A program made the position numbers and the translations under genes. 64,000 nt of DNA from Camarhynchus parvulus (Eukaryota > Chordata > Aves > Passeriformes > Thraupidae), in assembly GCF_901933205.1 (NCBI RefSeq), contig NC_044573.1, positions 54,443,993 to 54,507,992 on the forward strand. Direction: 5' to 3'. Below the pieces are notes generated by a model. The model was not told the origin of the DNA. It searched no databases and saw only the letters and a program-made list of their open reading frames with translations. Of the stretch, positions 38,105 to 52,400 are shown piece by piece; positions within the stretch are counted from its first letter, which is position 1; every line of letters starts with the position of its first letter.

Positions 38105-38160
38105 AGATATTATAATTATTATAATTTATCAGGTATTATATTATTATAATATTATATTTA
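38105..38160. repeat. AT-rich palindromic tract
   Basis: Repeated TATTATAATTATTATAA-like words over about 55 bases, nearly pure A and T and largely self-complementary. It is cruciform-prone low-complexity intronic sequence. Confidence 0.75.
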
Positions 38161-41100
38161 TCCACATACTTCTTGGCTATTTGACACTACCTGGCTGTAT
38201 GAAGCTCTAACTTTTCCTCTCCATTATGCCCAAAGTGTCCCATCCCTTCAGTTCAATCATCTACTTGTCTACTGGTGCAATCAAAATGAATTGAGCTAAT
38301 TAGCAGAGGTAAAACTAGATGTCTGTAACAGAAGAGATTACATTGTCAAAAAGTTCTAAATACTTTTTTTTTTTGTTCTTATTGTGAGATACTCAGAATA
38401 ACCAATTTGCTTCTAGCTGCCATTATTTGCCTTTGTACATACTACTGCCATTCAAGTATAATTGTTTGATTAAGTAGAAAAGCTTTGGTAATCTAAAAAC
38501 CTCTCATTAGTATTCATTCTAAGCTAAATACTAAGCTTGCTATGGGGAAACACTTTTCTCCTCTAAAATAACCAGGTATACCCAACTGAATCAGTAGCAA
38601 TCAGTTGATTAGAGGCAAAATTAAAGGCATCTATTTACATCATAAAAAGCGAGCAAATATGGTTTGGGTACAATAAGAATGCTCCATGTATTCACTAAGT
38701 GTTGGTTTGGCTTTTTTTCTTAACCAATAATTTATGAGTTCTATAGCTTGAGCTCTGCTTTCTCCTCTGAATTGTTCACCCATTTTTAGCTACGCTCCAG
38801 CCATTTTCACTATTCACGTGGAAGCACTCAGGGTGTTTTCAGCACAACTGCTTGAAAACACAAGAAATTGGATTCCAGGGGAGAATCAAACTTTTGAATC
38901 TAGAAAATTACTGGTTTATAGGCAAGTAGGAAATGGATATTATCATAAACATTTTGTATTCTACTTTTCACTTGCTCTAGGCATCTCTAGGAATGTGTTG
39001 ACACAGAGTCCTGAACAATTTCAGTGTAGAGCCAGAAAGATTTGGTGTGTCCCATGAGCATATTAATATTTTCAAAACTGTTTCTGCCCCAAATAGTGAA
39101 AAAAGGTCTTAAACATAAAAACTCTTCATACATGGGAAAATGTGGGTATTTGATTTGACTTATTAAAACAAGGTTTTGTTATTCCTTTACTTCAATTCAC
39201 AATATAAATGGATTAAATTTGAACCAAAGATTTCTTTAAATTAAAAACTGCTCTTTAATGATACAAAACAAAACTAACTAAACCATTACAGTGAGATATT
39301 TTGGGAACTTCCAAACTTGCTATAAAAGATTTTTTAAGACAACATCTGTAAAAAAACAATTCCTTCAGAAGTCAATTTTGATTTTGGTAATTTTAGTTTT
39401 TTCTAATAAATATTATTTGAAAAATTCCTGACCAAACCTCTGCTAGATTGATATGGGAGTTGGCTAGAAATTGGCACTATGCAAGAGAAATATGATAGTT
39501 GTGTTACTCAAGGAGGAAAAGGAAGCTGGGGAGTGAGGGCATAAAAATTAAGGTGATGTTATCTCAGGCAACTTCTTTCCCCGAAAAATCTCATAGTGAA
39601 CAGAAAGCATTATGGATTTTATTTGTTGTGACTGCAAGGGGAAGTAGCATGGCCAAACTGGGGTTGTTTGATGCCCTGGCTATTTCCCTGCCCTGGAAAG
39701 CATCTGCACACCTCTGCAGGACATAGTATATCAACATGCACAGTGCCAGTAGTTAAAAGTTGGAGTTTTACAGGAGACTGGCATCATCAGTATATATTTT
39801 TGATGAAAAAAATATTAAAATCTAGATTTTCCTTTACTCCATGGCATAGCCTTTGTGACAGTGATGCCCAACAAAAAGTTTATGTTCTGCTAATTGGAGG
39901 GCTACAGAAAACTCTGTACGTGAACAGAGTTGCAGAGCTTCCTGCTTCTCTTGAAATACCTTAATATAATAATTACCTTGCCAATTACAAAATAGCCCTG
40001 TTTATAAAACATCCCCCTATTTTAGGCTGAATTTTCAAGGGAAAAAATGGGGTTGTTCTTGGCTGCCATTGCACCTCCCACCAGATTTATTACTGCTGCC
40101 TGAGCAGAGGTGGTGGTGAGGGGCCCAGCCACAGACAGCAGTGGCACTTGCAGCAGCGGTTGTACCAGTGGAGGTGGGAAAAGTGCAATCATAAGAACAG
40201 TATCAAAAGAGTGGGGAACATGCAGGATGAGTTGGAATTCCTGCATTCCTAGGAAGAGGAAATGGAGATTTCCTCTGAAGATTTCAGACCTTTTTATTCT
40301 TCCACATCAAATCCTCTTTTTTTTTCTTCTTTGTTCTTCTAGAGTACAGCAGGAGAATAGTGATTACAGTCTCCCTGTGCAATTCCATCTTTCTAGCCAC
40401 AGACATTTGGGGGGAAGATATAATTAATCTTTTTCTTGTGCACTTGAGAATACCTTGGGATATTCTCCAAGTCTCATCTTCAGCAGACACCTTTGTTCCT
40501 CAGGGGGAATTTATTCTCTGCCACGAATCACTCACTTTGAACATCCTAATCGATATGTTTCAAGAGAGTTTGAATAAATTATGCTGGGAATCTCTGGTGA
40601 ATAATTCTTCATCTAAAAGAAAACAAACTCTCCTTGAGAAGGTGTGCATCATGTGTAATTCCAGAGGAGAACTGAAAAACATGGCTGAGATACCTGGTTC
40701 ACTACAGCAGCTACTCTTCAGTGTAAATTTTAGGCAACAATAAAACAAAAAGATAGAAGATACTCAGGGTTTTAGTGTAATGGGAGAGGTTATTCTTTCA
40801 ACCATAGCAGCAAAAGTAGTCTCATTTGCATAGGCCTTGCTGACTTTACAGCCCTGGATGTACCAAGAGTATAAGAGATCACTTTCTCAGCCTCAAGAGG
40901 TAATGAAACAAAGTCTGCAGTCTTGAACTGCTGAATGAGAAGTAGGTGGAGACAGAGATGGAATCATGAGAAGTGACAAAGTGGCTGGTATTCATGATTA
41001 GTGCAAGAACACCCAGGCTCACCACACCTCTGCAGGGGAAGAACACCTACAATAGACTCAACAGAGTAGTTACATTTACCACAAAACAAGAAGATAAGAA

Positions 41101-44100
41101 TTTGGTATTTTGTCACTAAAAAGTCAATTCATTAATACAATTAATAGTTTCAATACAGGCAATTAAAATAATGAGTGATGAGAATAGGAAAGGACCCACT
41201 CCAGAAAAATTATTCGTCTGGATTAATTTGAATTTGAAAAGAACACAAAGCTGATAGAAGTGACAATGGACTTTTTGAGCATGTTTTCTGGCTCTATAAC
41301 ATAAATTAACTTGCACAAAAATTAGAATTTCAATCCAATGGTAATCTGCCTTACTTAAATATTTGTGTTCATTTCAAATGATTGAAATAACTGTGCAAAG
41401 CTTCTGGCCTTTAATTATAACAACTCCAGTCAAAGTATTCCAGGCATTACTTGCAGAATAGCACCTTTCCATTGCACCAAGATCTTCTCTACCTGCTGTT
41501 TCCTATGAGGCACTTCCAGTAATGGGACTTCAGTGATACATTGTGGGTTTAGGCAGTGAGGGAAAAGCAGTACATCAGAGGAGATAAATCTAGCAAATTC
41601 TCCCAGCATTTGGGAAATTGATGAATCATGGCATCAGTGGCAGAAGCAGTCCAATGTTGAACTGAACAACAGTGGGGGAGAATTCCCCCATCTATAAACT
41701 TAGAACATTACTAGCAAAATCTTTCCAACAGTACCACACCACTATAAACCTTTAGTGTTGCAAAAATTCTGTTTTCCAGCAGCCATAGGGAAACTTTGAT
41801 TTGTCCTTGGCAGAACAATATTAGATGATGTTCAGTAATTTGCAGCAAAAACACAACTCTTGGCTTCTGCAGAATCTTTTGTGTTTTTTGAACTATATAA
41901 CTCAAACATCTCTCAAAAATTTTGCCTAATATCTGCTATGAGCAGAAACACTTAATTTGATTTTCTTTTTCTGGGAAAAATGTGCAGTCATGATTGTGAA
42001 TATTACTGAGTAATTCACAAATGTTTCAGAATAGAGTAGGTTATTCTGTAGTTTTGTTTATGGATAAATAAATCACAAGTAAGATACCTCGTGAGTTCAC
42101 AAGAACCTGAGCAAGAGTGTCCAGCAACAGCATCTGAATAATTTTTCATAAGCCATTTTTTGGTTCAGCTGATTTAGCTTTCCTGTCAGAGCACATGTTA
42201 CTAATGGAGTACACAACTTCCAGGTTCTCATAATTTTTATTAACTAGATTCAGATTATCTGTAGTGATTAGTCAACTTGAAAAGAACTGCCAGCAACCTG
42301 CCTTTAACCACTTCCAGCTTGTGATTGAAAGCACTGTCTTGACATGGAAGGCGATGGTGGCAGATGTATCTACTTAAAAATAGGAAAAAAATATCTCCCT
42401 CATCCTGTCAGATTCCTGCCTCCTGCAGTAAGAATTGCTTGTGGAGTTGTCTCAGCCCATTCTGGGGGACTTTATTCCTGCAGTTCCCTCTGTGGAACAG
42501 CATCCTTCTGTGGGCTGGAAGCAGGGATGGAGCCACAGGTTGGGTTTGGAGGAGGGAGGACATAGAGGGACCTGCAAGGGGTGGTGACCTCAGCCAGGCA
42601 CCTGTCCAGAGATGATAAAACAGTAATGGAAACTGTCACCCAGCCTTAGGGGAATAAAGGAGCAGGTCATCCTCCACTGAGAGCTGGAAGTCTGGAAATG
42701 GGAAAGGCTAATAGAGAAGTTTTAGATATTCTTTTATTTTGACAGGAGTCAGTGCTATTTGAAAAGGAAGGTGGGCAGAAGCATTATGTTTCCAAAAGTA
42801 GATGATACCAAAGAATCTGTTGGCTTTTGTTATTTTTAACAACTCAAGTAAAGGTGGCTAATGACCTATGGTATGCTCAAACCAGGAGCAATGCACAAAA
42901 AGGAGCCCCAGAAACAACAAATTTTATAACAAGATATTGCATGCAACTAAAAATGGAGTTAAGGACTGGTCTAGATTTCAAAGGTAATTTGGGGAAGGTG
43001 AATTTAGATACAAAACCCCACTAGGACTGCAATTTGAGACAAATCCCTTGGCTTACTGAAAGATCTGTAATTGACTTTTATCAATATGTTTAATAGGCAA
43101 AGGAAGGGTCTCTGCCTGAAGTTTTGAATGATAAACAGGACTTTGACTTCTGAATGCCATTCTACTTCAGGTCTATTTCTAAATTTATGTCCTTATTTTC
43201 CACAATGTCAAAGTCCACCATGGGCAGCACCCCACAAATAACATAAGTACACTTGGCCAGTGTGGAAAAACCGGAGGAACTGTGTTGGATTTTCCCCTTA
43301 GGATGACTCTGCAAATTTTAGGAAATGTGATGAGCAGAAGAATGCTTTGTTACAGTCCAAGACAGCCCTGAAATAAAAAATGAATGGATTATTAACTGCA
43401 GCTATATGGAGCACTCAGTTATCCAGTGTTGAATGCTGATGCACAGTTAGTGCTGACAGTATTTCAGAGAGAAAATCAGTAGATAGTAGCAAGTAAGCAG
43501 AATCAGAGCTGTCCAGGTGACTTTTCCCCCACAAGAAGACAGCTAGACAACAAACAGAAGAGATAACTAAAACCTGCAGTACTGCTGGGGTAGGTATTCC
43601 TGTTAGGGCTTATATCTTTTATATCTGTTAAATCTTTTCTTTTGGTCTGTGAGCTGTTCCCCTTCAGAATAGGCTTCAGGTGGCCTCCAGTGGAATGGTG
43701 GTCCAGAGACCTCTGCCCCACGTGCTCTGTGGGTGTCACGTGTGCCTCTCATATCAGCCTCATTTCTTCCACATCTGGGAGCTCCTCTCAAGCACAGGGC
43801 AGTTCTTCTCCATCAGTTGTCTCCAAGCATAACCGAGTAGTTCCACTGGGTTTTTTTGTTCTCCTTGTCTGTAATGTGGAATGAAGCCACCCCAAGAGAT
43901 GTGTATTAGAACTAGCAAGGACTGGCAGAGGGGCATTAGGCATTCTGACCTGTGTCAAGTGTGCTGGGAAGAAATGCTGAGTTTTGCTGTTTCAGTTGTG
44001 CATTCACTGAATGTACTAAAACTTTGCAAGAGGCATGAGTCAAATATAAAACATAACAGGGAAGAACAATTTTGTTTGAGAGCTCTTGAAACAAAGCAGT

Positions 44101-46402
44101 GGTCTCTTTATTGAGAAGTATTGTGTTTAATGTCCCTCTCTGAAGCCTCTGTTCATACTTGTCATTGCAGTTGCACACCATTCAGATATCAACAAGGAAA
44201 GACATAAAGTAGAACTCTGAGGCTGCACAGTTGTGTTAAATATTCATCTTTTGTCTCAAAGGACAAGGATTTATTTAGCTGTAGCAAATGTAATATTTTT
44301 TGCTTCATGAAAAATTACAATGTCAGAGGAATCTCTGCTCCAAATCATGAAACCTTAAGAAACCAGTACTATGAAATGACCTTATGTCTAACACTTAAAA
44401 CACAGATAGCTTTTCAGTAAATAAAATTAATTTCAGGCAGTTTTCTGTGATTTATGGGGGGTTTTTTAGGTTCTTTTTCTAAAATCTTTTATATCTAAGG
44501 TTTTTAGAGTATCTTCAGAAATGTCACCCTCTTCAGAGTGACAGCCTTGTCTTCACTTTGCTTCAAATTAGAGAATTTTTAAAGAAATTATTCAGTTCAG
44601 AAAGTACTAGAATAATGTGGATGGTTTTGAAAGTCCTATCATACAGAATGTATTGTATTTTTTATAAGAGGAAAGATATGTCTTGGTCCATAACAAGCTC
44701 TGCTTGCTACAGTGCCCTAATTTCCAGTTTGCTCACTCAACAAAAGCTTCATTATTCTTTTATTGTAAAGGGGTTTAGAGGAAAATATACTAGAAATTGC
44801 TATGGTAGATTTTAAGGCAACTGATTCTATATTGCATATAAATATAGAACATATTCTACCTTTTGACTCAAAAGAATTAGCTGAGGCAAATTAAAACAGA
44901 ACATAAGAATTTGGACCTGAAATGAGAGCTAGATCAGGCCCTTCAGATGGAAAACTTTAAATTTTTATGCCTTATGTGACTAAAAAAAAAAGCCTAAAGA
45001 AACATTTTTTCTGATTTTTGCCTTTTTAAAAAAGAGACTTAGGTAGTTTCTAATATTAAGCTTCCTCCTTAGTCTGCTGCAAAGCTTGCTAGCTTCAGCC
45101 ATCTTTTCCAGTTTTATTTCACAGCTTGTTTCTCCTCCCCAAAGCACAAAATGATGAAACTGCACAATTGGAAGGATTGAATCTAGCCTAAATACTCCTG
45201 ACATAGGGAAATAAAACCACAGAGGGGCCTAGCTCTGCTAAACTTCCTAGCTGGGCTAGAAAGCGAGCCCTATTCTCTTTCCACACCCTTTTCCAGCAAC
45301 AACATTCCTTCTTTGCCTGGATGACTGAAGGCAGCTCCTGGATGAGAGTTGTGGCTGGAAAAACCAGGAATCAATTATTCGGTGGTGGGCTAGCCAGAGC
45401 TTAAAGCTCTTCACCATACATCTCATTTCTAACTTTTCATGTTGGTTTCCCAACAGATCATCCTTGCTGTGTCTGCCTTTCTCTCTCCACTGATTTCTTG
45501 TATGTCATTCAATTTCAACCAAATCACACCTTTAAAGACAACCTCAAAGGCAGAAGATTAGGCCAAGTGAAACCTGGAAAAAATCAAACAACCAAGTAAA
45601 GGAGAGAGGTCCTACTAAAGGTTTTTTGGAGAGAATCACAGCTCAGTATCTGGGAGAGGACAAATTGTGGGGAAGGAGGAGTTGCAGATGGCTGGATGGG
45701 CCAGATCTGCCATGCCCATAGTACTTTTTAATCCACTTAATGCTGTGCTTAAACATACAGTCAACAGGCTTCCCCAAGCTCCTCTTGCACTGTTCTTTTA
45801 AATTAAAACATTACCTTGTCCTCTTATCAGTATAGTCGTGAGTTTTCTAAAATTCAGCAAAACCCCCTTACCTAAATATATTTCACTGCCTAGAGGATAT
45901 ATTTCTTTTTCTGCAAAGCTCTGTTGTTTTGGTTTTTTCTGTTGTTCTTTACATTATGAAATATTGGATAAAAGGATGCCTCTGAACTTCCCTCACGGAA
46001 TCTGAAACAAGGACATCAGGCTGTACTGCCAGTGAGCAGAGCTTTTTATGGGAGGAGGGATGCTAGACCAGACATTCACATCAAGCTCCACTCAGTCACA
46101 TGACAAGCAGTGTTTCAAGAGGGCTCATCTGCTGATCTTCAAAAATCTATTTTTTTAAGTGAAGTCAGTTCACTTTATCTCATTGCATACTCTGGTGGAA
46201 GAGCTCCTTTAATGCCTTGCTGTGCAGTGACACAGGTAGAGCATTGCAGTCTGTGCTAATGCTCAGCATAAGAGCAGAGAGACTGTAAATGTATGGATGT
46301 GACTATAGAAGTGAAACTTTCATACAAAATTTACATGTTCCCAGAGATTTTGAAGGTTTTAGGTTTTCACAGCATGTTCTCAGTCCCTTGCGGTTTAGCA
46401 GA

Positions 46403-46421
46403 TTTTTTTTTTTTTTTTTTT
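46403..46421. repeat. Poly-T tract (19)
   Basis: Homopolymer of 19 T in intron 1. On the minus strand it would be a poly-A tail, but the sequence to its right (its 5' side on that strand) shows no recognisable retroposed transcript. Confidence 0.9.
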
Positions 46422-49400
46422 GCTTTGGTATAATATAAAGATAATGAAAAATCATGAACTTCATATTATGGAAGAATAGTTTTAAGTTCCAGCCTTTAAG
46501 CTTTATAAAAACAAAGTGTTAAAGTGTTAAAGATATTTTATGTAAGACTCTTTTGTAATTCACTTATAAGTGGTATTCAGAAGATTTTCTGTGTTTGGAT
46601 GTATTTTGCTCTTTTCTGGCAATCAAATAATTTGCAATTCTTTTTCTCTTCTTAAGCTTTGAAAAAATGCAGTAGCACCACAGCCTTCCCTAGGCACATA
46701 TTGCTTCAAGTAAACACCATAGAAAGAAATGGGAGAAAAATTAAATTCTGGAATATCACTTACTGTTGTTGTTTGTCCTCCAAATTAAAATATCCTTTCT
46801 GAGAAGGAAAAAGGATGGATTCTTTCTATCAAAATTTTTATTTAGCATTTGTAGAAATTATAGAAAAAATAACTCACATGCTTGGTAGGGTAAAAAAAAA
46901 GAGAGAAAAAAAAGGAAATAAAACCTCCTATATTGTTTTTTAATATTAAGTTTTCCATACAGCAATAACTGTCAGATTCTGCAGGAAGACATAATTTTTC
47001 ATTACTGTTGGTGCATATGAAAATACATGCACAGCTTGCTATAAAAAATTTGTTTACTGGGACAGTTGGCATTTTGTATTTTCAAACTGACACATTAAAT
47101 AATGACCATAGGAAGAGAAAAGAGAGGAGAAGAAATAATTGGTATTGTTTTCTTTCTGTGAACCTCCATACATTGCCTCCAACACACAACATACTGAATA
47201 GTTTTCCACAGCAGTAGTTTCAGAACATCTTAAGCTCTCTACCTCAGTGTGTTACTTCGGAAATTTCTGTGAACTGAGATACCACATAGCCTGTTAGGTA
47301 TTTTGTGTATAATTTAGACTTTATGTCTTTTTACTTCACGCTTGCACCATACCTCTGTGTTTAGGGGAGGGAGGCTGTGCTCCAAGTGTTCACTGGTGAG
47401 TGGCTCTGGAGAAACCCATTCTTCCAGGCAAGCTAACAAACAAGACACTAGTGAGGATTCAGGCAGCTGAGGCAGATACTCAAGTGGTCGGTCAGGTACA
47501 CAAAGGAGGCTGCAGCTTTCTGTATGGGAATCCTTCCAGCCAGAGAAGGGATAAAACGAGGACAAGAGAAAGGAAACTTGCTTTGTCTCAGTGAAAAGAC
47601 AGTGAGTTCTCAAATGCTCTTATAAAGGCAAGGGGATTTAACCTGGAAGTCTGAATTTGGTATTTTCTCCACAAATCTGTTTTTATTTTCTGTGCTGCCT
47701 AGTGAGTTATAGTGAGTCTTGCTGCAGCAGCATTAAACAGGCATCTGCCTGCTATATTGCTCTGCAGGTTATCAGTTTCACAGCAGAGCTGGCAGACACC
47801 TTAGCCAGGTAAAGAACATGACCTCAGAAGAGGGGTGGAGGCCATGGAAAAGGAACTGAGCTAGGACAATGGTGCAAATCAGGAGGAGGCAGATGGTCCC
47901 ATGAAAGCCTGTCATTCTGAGTGACAGGCTTGAATGCATATTGTACCATATTATACTATTGTATATTATAGTACCATATTGCATATTGCATATTGGCTGA
48001 GTGCATCCTGTATCACTGCCCTGGGTTGTTGCAGGTGAGTACAAATCAAAGCTTGGAAAGCACAGTGTGGTAATTTAAAAATAACTGTGGTGGTTTTTTT
48101 TCTGCTGTCAGAGAACCTTAGATGCAAACAGCTTCAGGGCCTTGACTGGTGGCTTCCACCACACAGAGATGTGTTGGGCTTGGGGCATGGCTTGTCTTTT
48201 CCATGAGATCTAGGCAGAAATTTTATATATTTGACCACATAAATGTTGTTTCTGAAATGCTTACTTTGTTAACACATAAATATTGTTCAAGATGCACAGT
48301 AGCTGAAAGCTATGTGCCTGTTCTTCTATATATTAAAAAAACCTCCCATTATAAGTTTGGTTTTTCAAGCCATATAGTTTGTGTTGTCTCAGACATCCAC
48401 TCTAATTCCTTGCTCCAAAATGGTTCTAACCCAGTATTTAGTCAGGTAAATTCATGGGTTTTTTCTTCCATCCTTATTTTTTTCATTGTCTTCCTGTTTT
48501 CCTGCTCTAGTCAGCTGCCCTTTTTATTTCATGCCAGTTTTTCCTGGTAATTTGCAGAATGGCAGAAAGATATAAAAGAGCCCCTGATAACTCCTCCTGA
48601 CTGTCCTGTGCTGGTGGCTGGGATCAGTCTCCCAATTCTCTCTGCACTGGTGAAGCCCCAGCCATGTCTCAAAACCAGCTGTAAGGGACACAGAGCCTAG
48701 GGAAGGGAGATCACCAACTGGAGTATGTAACAAAGCCTTGAGGACCTATGTGTCCACATTGCGCACTCCAGCACATCCATAGACCCATGAAAAATTCTGC
48801 TACTAAAGAAAAGAGCCACATTGTTTTTATAAGTGGGAAACCCTCACATGTGACAGACCACGGAGGACATGATGCTTAGTATCAGCAGATGGAGAAATGA
48901 GTGTTGGTATATGCAACATGCAGGTAAAAAAAATAGTATTAAACACAGAACAAGCAAGTACAGTGAAAGATTCAGACAGTAGAAATACAGGATTTCAGAC
49001 AAAAATGCCTTCTCCAAGCATAGTATCCATAGCATCCATAGTATCTCCAACCAGTATCTGGTTCTAATACCATATGCCAGCATGGTGGAAAAGAGCATAT
49101 CCCTCACACAGAGTAGAACTGGTCTTCTCCCACTTCCTCAGACCAGCAAGCATCAGCACTGTCTACAAAAGCACAAGTACCAGGAGCTTGCTATGAGTTT
49201 AACGTAAGTAGCACATCTTGTGGGAGAGAAGTGGAGATTCATTACAGGTGGGTATGCACCAGCCTGGCCACTCTCTCCCAAAGGCAAATATTTCTTTAGT
49301 TCTGGGGCCATGAAGTTCATAAAAACTGTAATGTGAGCAGAACATGGCACCTACACAAGCCTCTCTGAGTGTAGTGCTTGTGATCACCTTCTCCCACTGT

Positions 49401-52400
49401 TCCAAGCCATCAGAAAAACTTTAGGCTGTTGCTACTTCCTGCCACCTTTTTCTCCTCTCCCTCTGTCATACCATATTAACCAAATACCTTCTCTACACCA
49501 TACTACTCTCTTAATTTTGTTTATACTTATTATTGTAATTTTTTTTCCTTTTGAGGGTGCTGAGGAAAGGAGGACTGGAACACACAGAGATCATGTCAGA
49601 AGATATCTCAGAAGTCAGTCAGTGTAACTAAAATCCGCATGACTACCAAATATTGAGTTATTTCAAAAAACCTATAGTCAGGAAGGCTTTTTGAAGCTCC
49701 TTCTGTTCAAATTTGAGACTTTCATTTTGAAAAGGAAATTGAAAAAATAAAGGGCCTTTGAAGTAGAGGATGCAAGTCTTCATCTTACAGTGAAAATGTG
49801 GATTCTGTCATTTCAGAGACTAGAACCATGTCCAATGTACTTTCAGAAAAGCTCTTCTCACATTAAAACAATTTTCCTAATCCTTCCCTTTGTCCTTCAA
49901 CCCATAGTAGCATGTGCACCATAAACAAAATTTATATGCACTTATTTGATTAAAAGCTGCCATTTCTGCAGATGAAAATTTTCCAGAATGGTCTTACCTG
50001 CAGAAAAAGTTGTTCACCACAAATAGTTTGTTTGACACTTGGATCACACCTGCAAATCTGTTTAGCCTATGTTGGCTACAAATTCTTATGCTATGTCTAT
50101 GAATTTTTTCTTAAATTTCTGCAGAAATTTGTGCAGAATCTTTGCAGCTCACAAAACCCCCAGATGACAGCTGGCTTTTTATACAGAGGAAGGGCTTTGA
50201 GCACAAGAAAACTTATTTAGAAATTACAGTGCTAATGCATAAAATAAAGCTCTCTGGGTTCTCAAGTGTCTTCTTAGTGTCCTCTTTATGAGGAATGTCA
50301 GAGACTTTAACAAAACACTTCTTTTCAGCAATATGTCAAGGTTTGTACTTCCCCACTGTAAGGAAATTATCTTCTCAGCTTTCTAAAGTATACTGGCTTT
50401 ATGTGTGTAAGTCAGTGGAAGCCATGGTAGCTATAATTAATAGGAACATAGATGTCATGTAAACAGGGTTCTTAGATGTTTTTCAAACACAAATATGAAT
50501 AAAAACAATGCACTTAAAAATAAATAAAAGGCTTCCTGATGAGTTTTATATTTTGCTTTTTGTAAAATGTTCCCAAAGACTGTAAAGGGCTTTTAATCAT
50601 AAGTTTAGTGTAGCTTCTTAAAAAACACATGCAGCCATCTCAAACTTTTCAATAATGCATTACTGTCAAGTTTAATGTTTTGTTGCTGAACAGTAATGTC
50701 TGATTCAGAAGCACAAATGCATATTTACTTGATGATGCGAAGATTTAAGCAAGGCTTCTTCAGGATACCAAGTTCCCATAACATAATAAAAAGAAATCTC
50801 AGACATCCTTTATGAGTACAGAAGGTGTCTTGGAAAGTCATAAAAAGAATATTACTGTAAAAAAGACAAGGATTTCATAGCGTTCAGCCAAATTGCACAG
50901 TTTCAATTTAAATGAATAATTGTATAGGAGGGTTCTACCCTAAATAACACATTTAATGTCTGAACACTTTTTGCCAGTTTTCCACTAGATTTTATTTTCT
51001 TTTTATCTTATCCTATAATGGATAGAATGTCCACTTTATGACCTTCTCAGGGCGTGCTGCAAAAGACTTTAGAAAGAGTCCTGCATCTCCAGGTCAGAAG
51101 ACCTGGCAGGAGAAAGATGTCTGTATGGCAGTAGTAGATCATTATGTCTTGAAATTTTCTTGTTGAGCTTCAGTAACTAATAGAAGAGCAAGATATTTTG
51201 CTGTAGACACTCAAGTCCTCAGTTCTCCAAAAGCAAAAGATAGTAGGTGCAATAACCTGTTCTCTGAGCCAGCAGGTGTTCAAAACCTATGGTGTCAAAA
51301 GTTCAAGATAACTCAATTGCATTTCTTCTGGTAGATTTCTTCTTCTCCATTACTTTGTATGAATTTATTTGTGAAGTACTGAATGACTTTCAGGATTTAT
51401 TAAAGAAACCACGTGGAGGTTTCTCTTGTGCAGAGTGAGTATCATGAATGCCATTGCTGTATGATGGCTGTTGAGTGGTCAACAGCGCCTAAAAGGGTGC
51501 CTATGGTACTGCTGTCTTGATTTTGCTGCTCACTCAGCATTGCAAGGGGAGTATGGAAATCTTTTTGTAGCTCAGAGACATCTGTTAAAATCTCGTGGTC
51601 TGTCTTCATATAGCTTGAGGTACCTTTAAAACACTCCTCCAGATGAATGAAGACAGCACAAATAAAAAATCGATGTTGTGTTAGGGCTGTCTTTGCATTG
51701 CAAGTGCAGCACATGCATCAGTGGTATTATTTAACTGGCAGCTGTAGCCAGACTGTGTTGCGTGGTTCTGTTACTCTAGGATGTCTGTTCTTTAAAAGCA
51801 CTATGGATTTCAAACAGATAGTATATCACACTGCATTTAAAACAAATAGCACATCACAGATCATTAGATGTGCCACATTGTAGCATTCCCTGAGGGGTTT
51901 TGCTTAGTGTTTCAAGTTAAAAAGTGGTCTATACATTGAAAATTGACTGACTACTGAAAAAAAACTGACTATTTGAGAAAAAAAAAAAGCAACAGTATTT
52001 CAGGGTTGTTTTTGTCACTCTCTTGCTGACTATTTTAGGAAACTAAAACCCAAGCAACCAATCAAAATAATGTAAAGGCCATCCAATTATCCCCAAACAA
52101 CTCATTAAAAAGATTCAAGAAAGTGTTAATGTAACTCTATTCTAATAAACATTGAGATTTTCCAAATATATGGAATATATTCTAAAATGGTAGTTTGAAG
52201 TCTTGAATCCACAAGATACAAAGCCTTCCTCAGTGTACATTTTGGTTCTCGATGGGGTCTTAAACAGATATTGTCTACCTTAATACTTAGGTTTTAAAGG
52301 CTTTCAAAACCCCTAAACTTAGAAACAATCCTTGTTAGGAGTCAAGTGAATGTCAGTAAAGACAGTGAAAACAAGTATGGTTAAGAGATTGTTAGAGTCA

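Noticed and set aside
40360..40743. 127-codon open frame in intron 1
   Set aside because: Not recognised, and overlapped by other frames on both strands. The length is not exceptional for a 64-kb window.
46403..46421. Poly-T considered as the tail of a processed pseudogene on the minus strand
   Set aside because: The sequence beside it shows no recognisable transcript and no target duplication was found.
48149..48550. 133-codon open frame in intron 1
   Set aside because: No recognisable motif. The C-terminal half is Phe/Ser-rich from T-rich DNA.
51442..51714. Minus-strand frame of 90 codons that looks protein-like in composition
   Set aside because: I considered a retroelement remnant but could name no family and found no flanking element ends.
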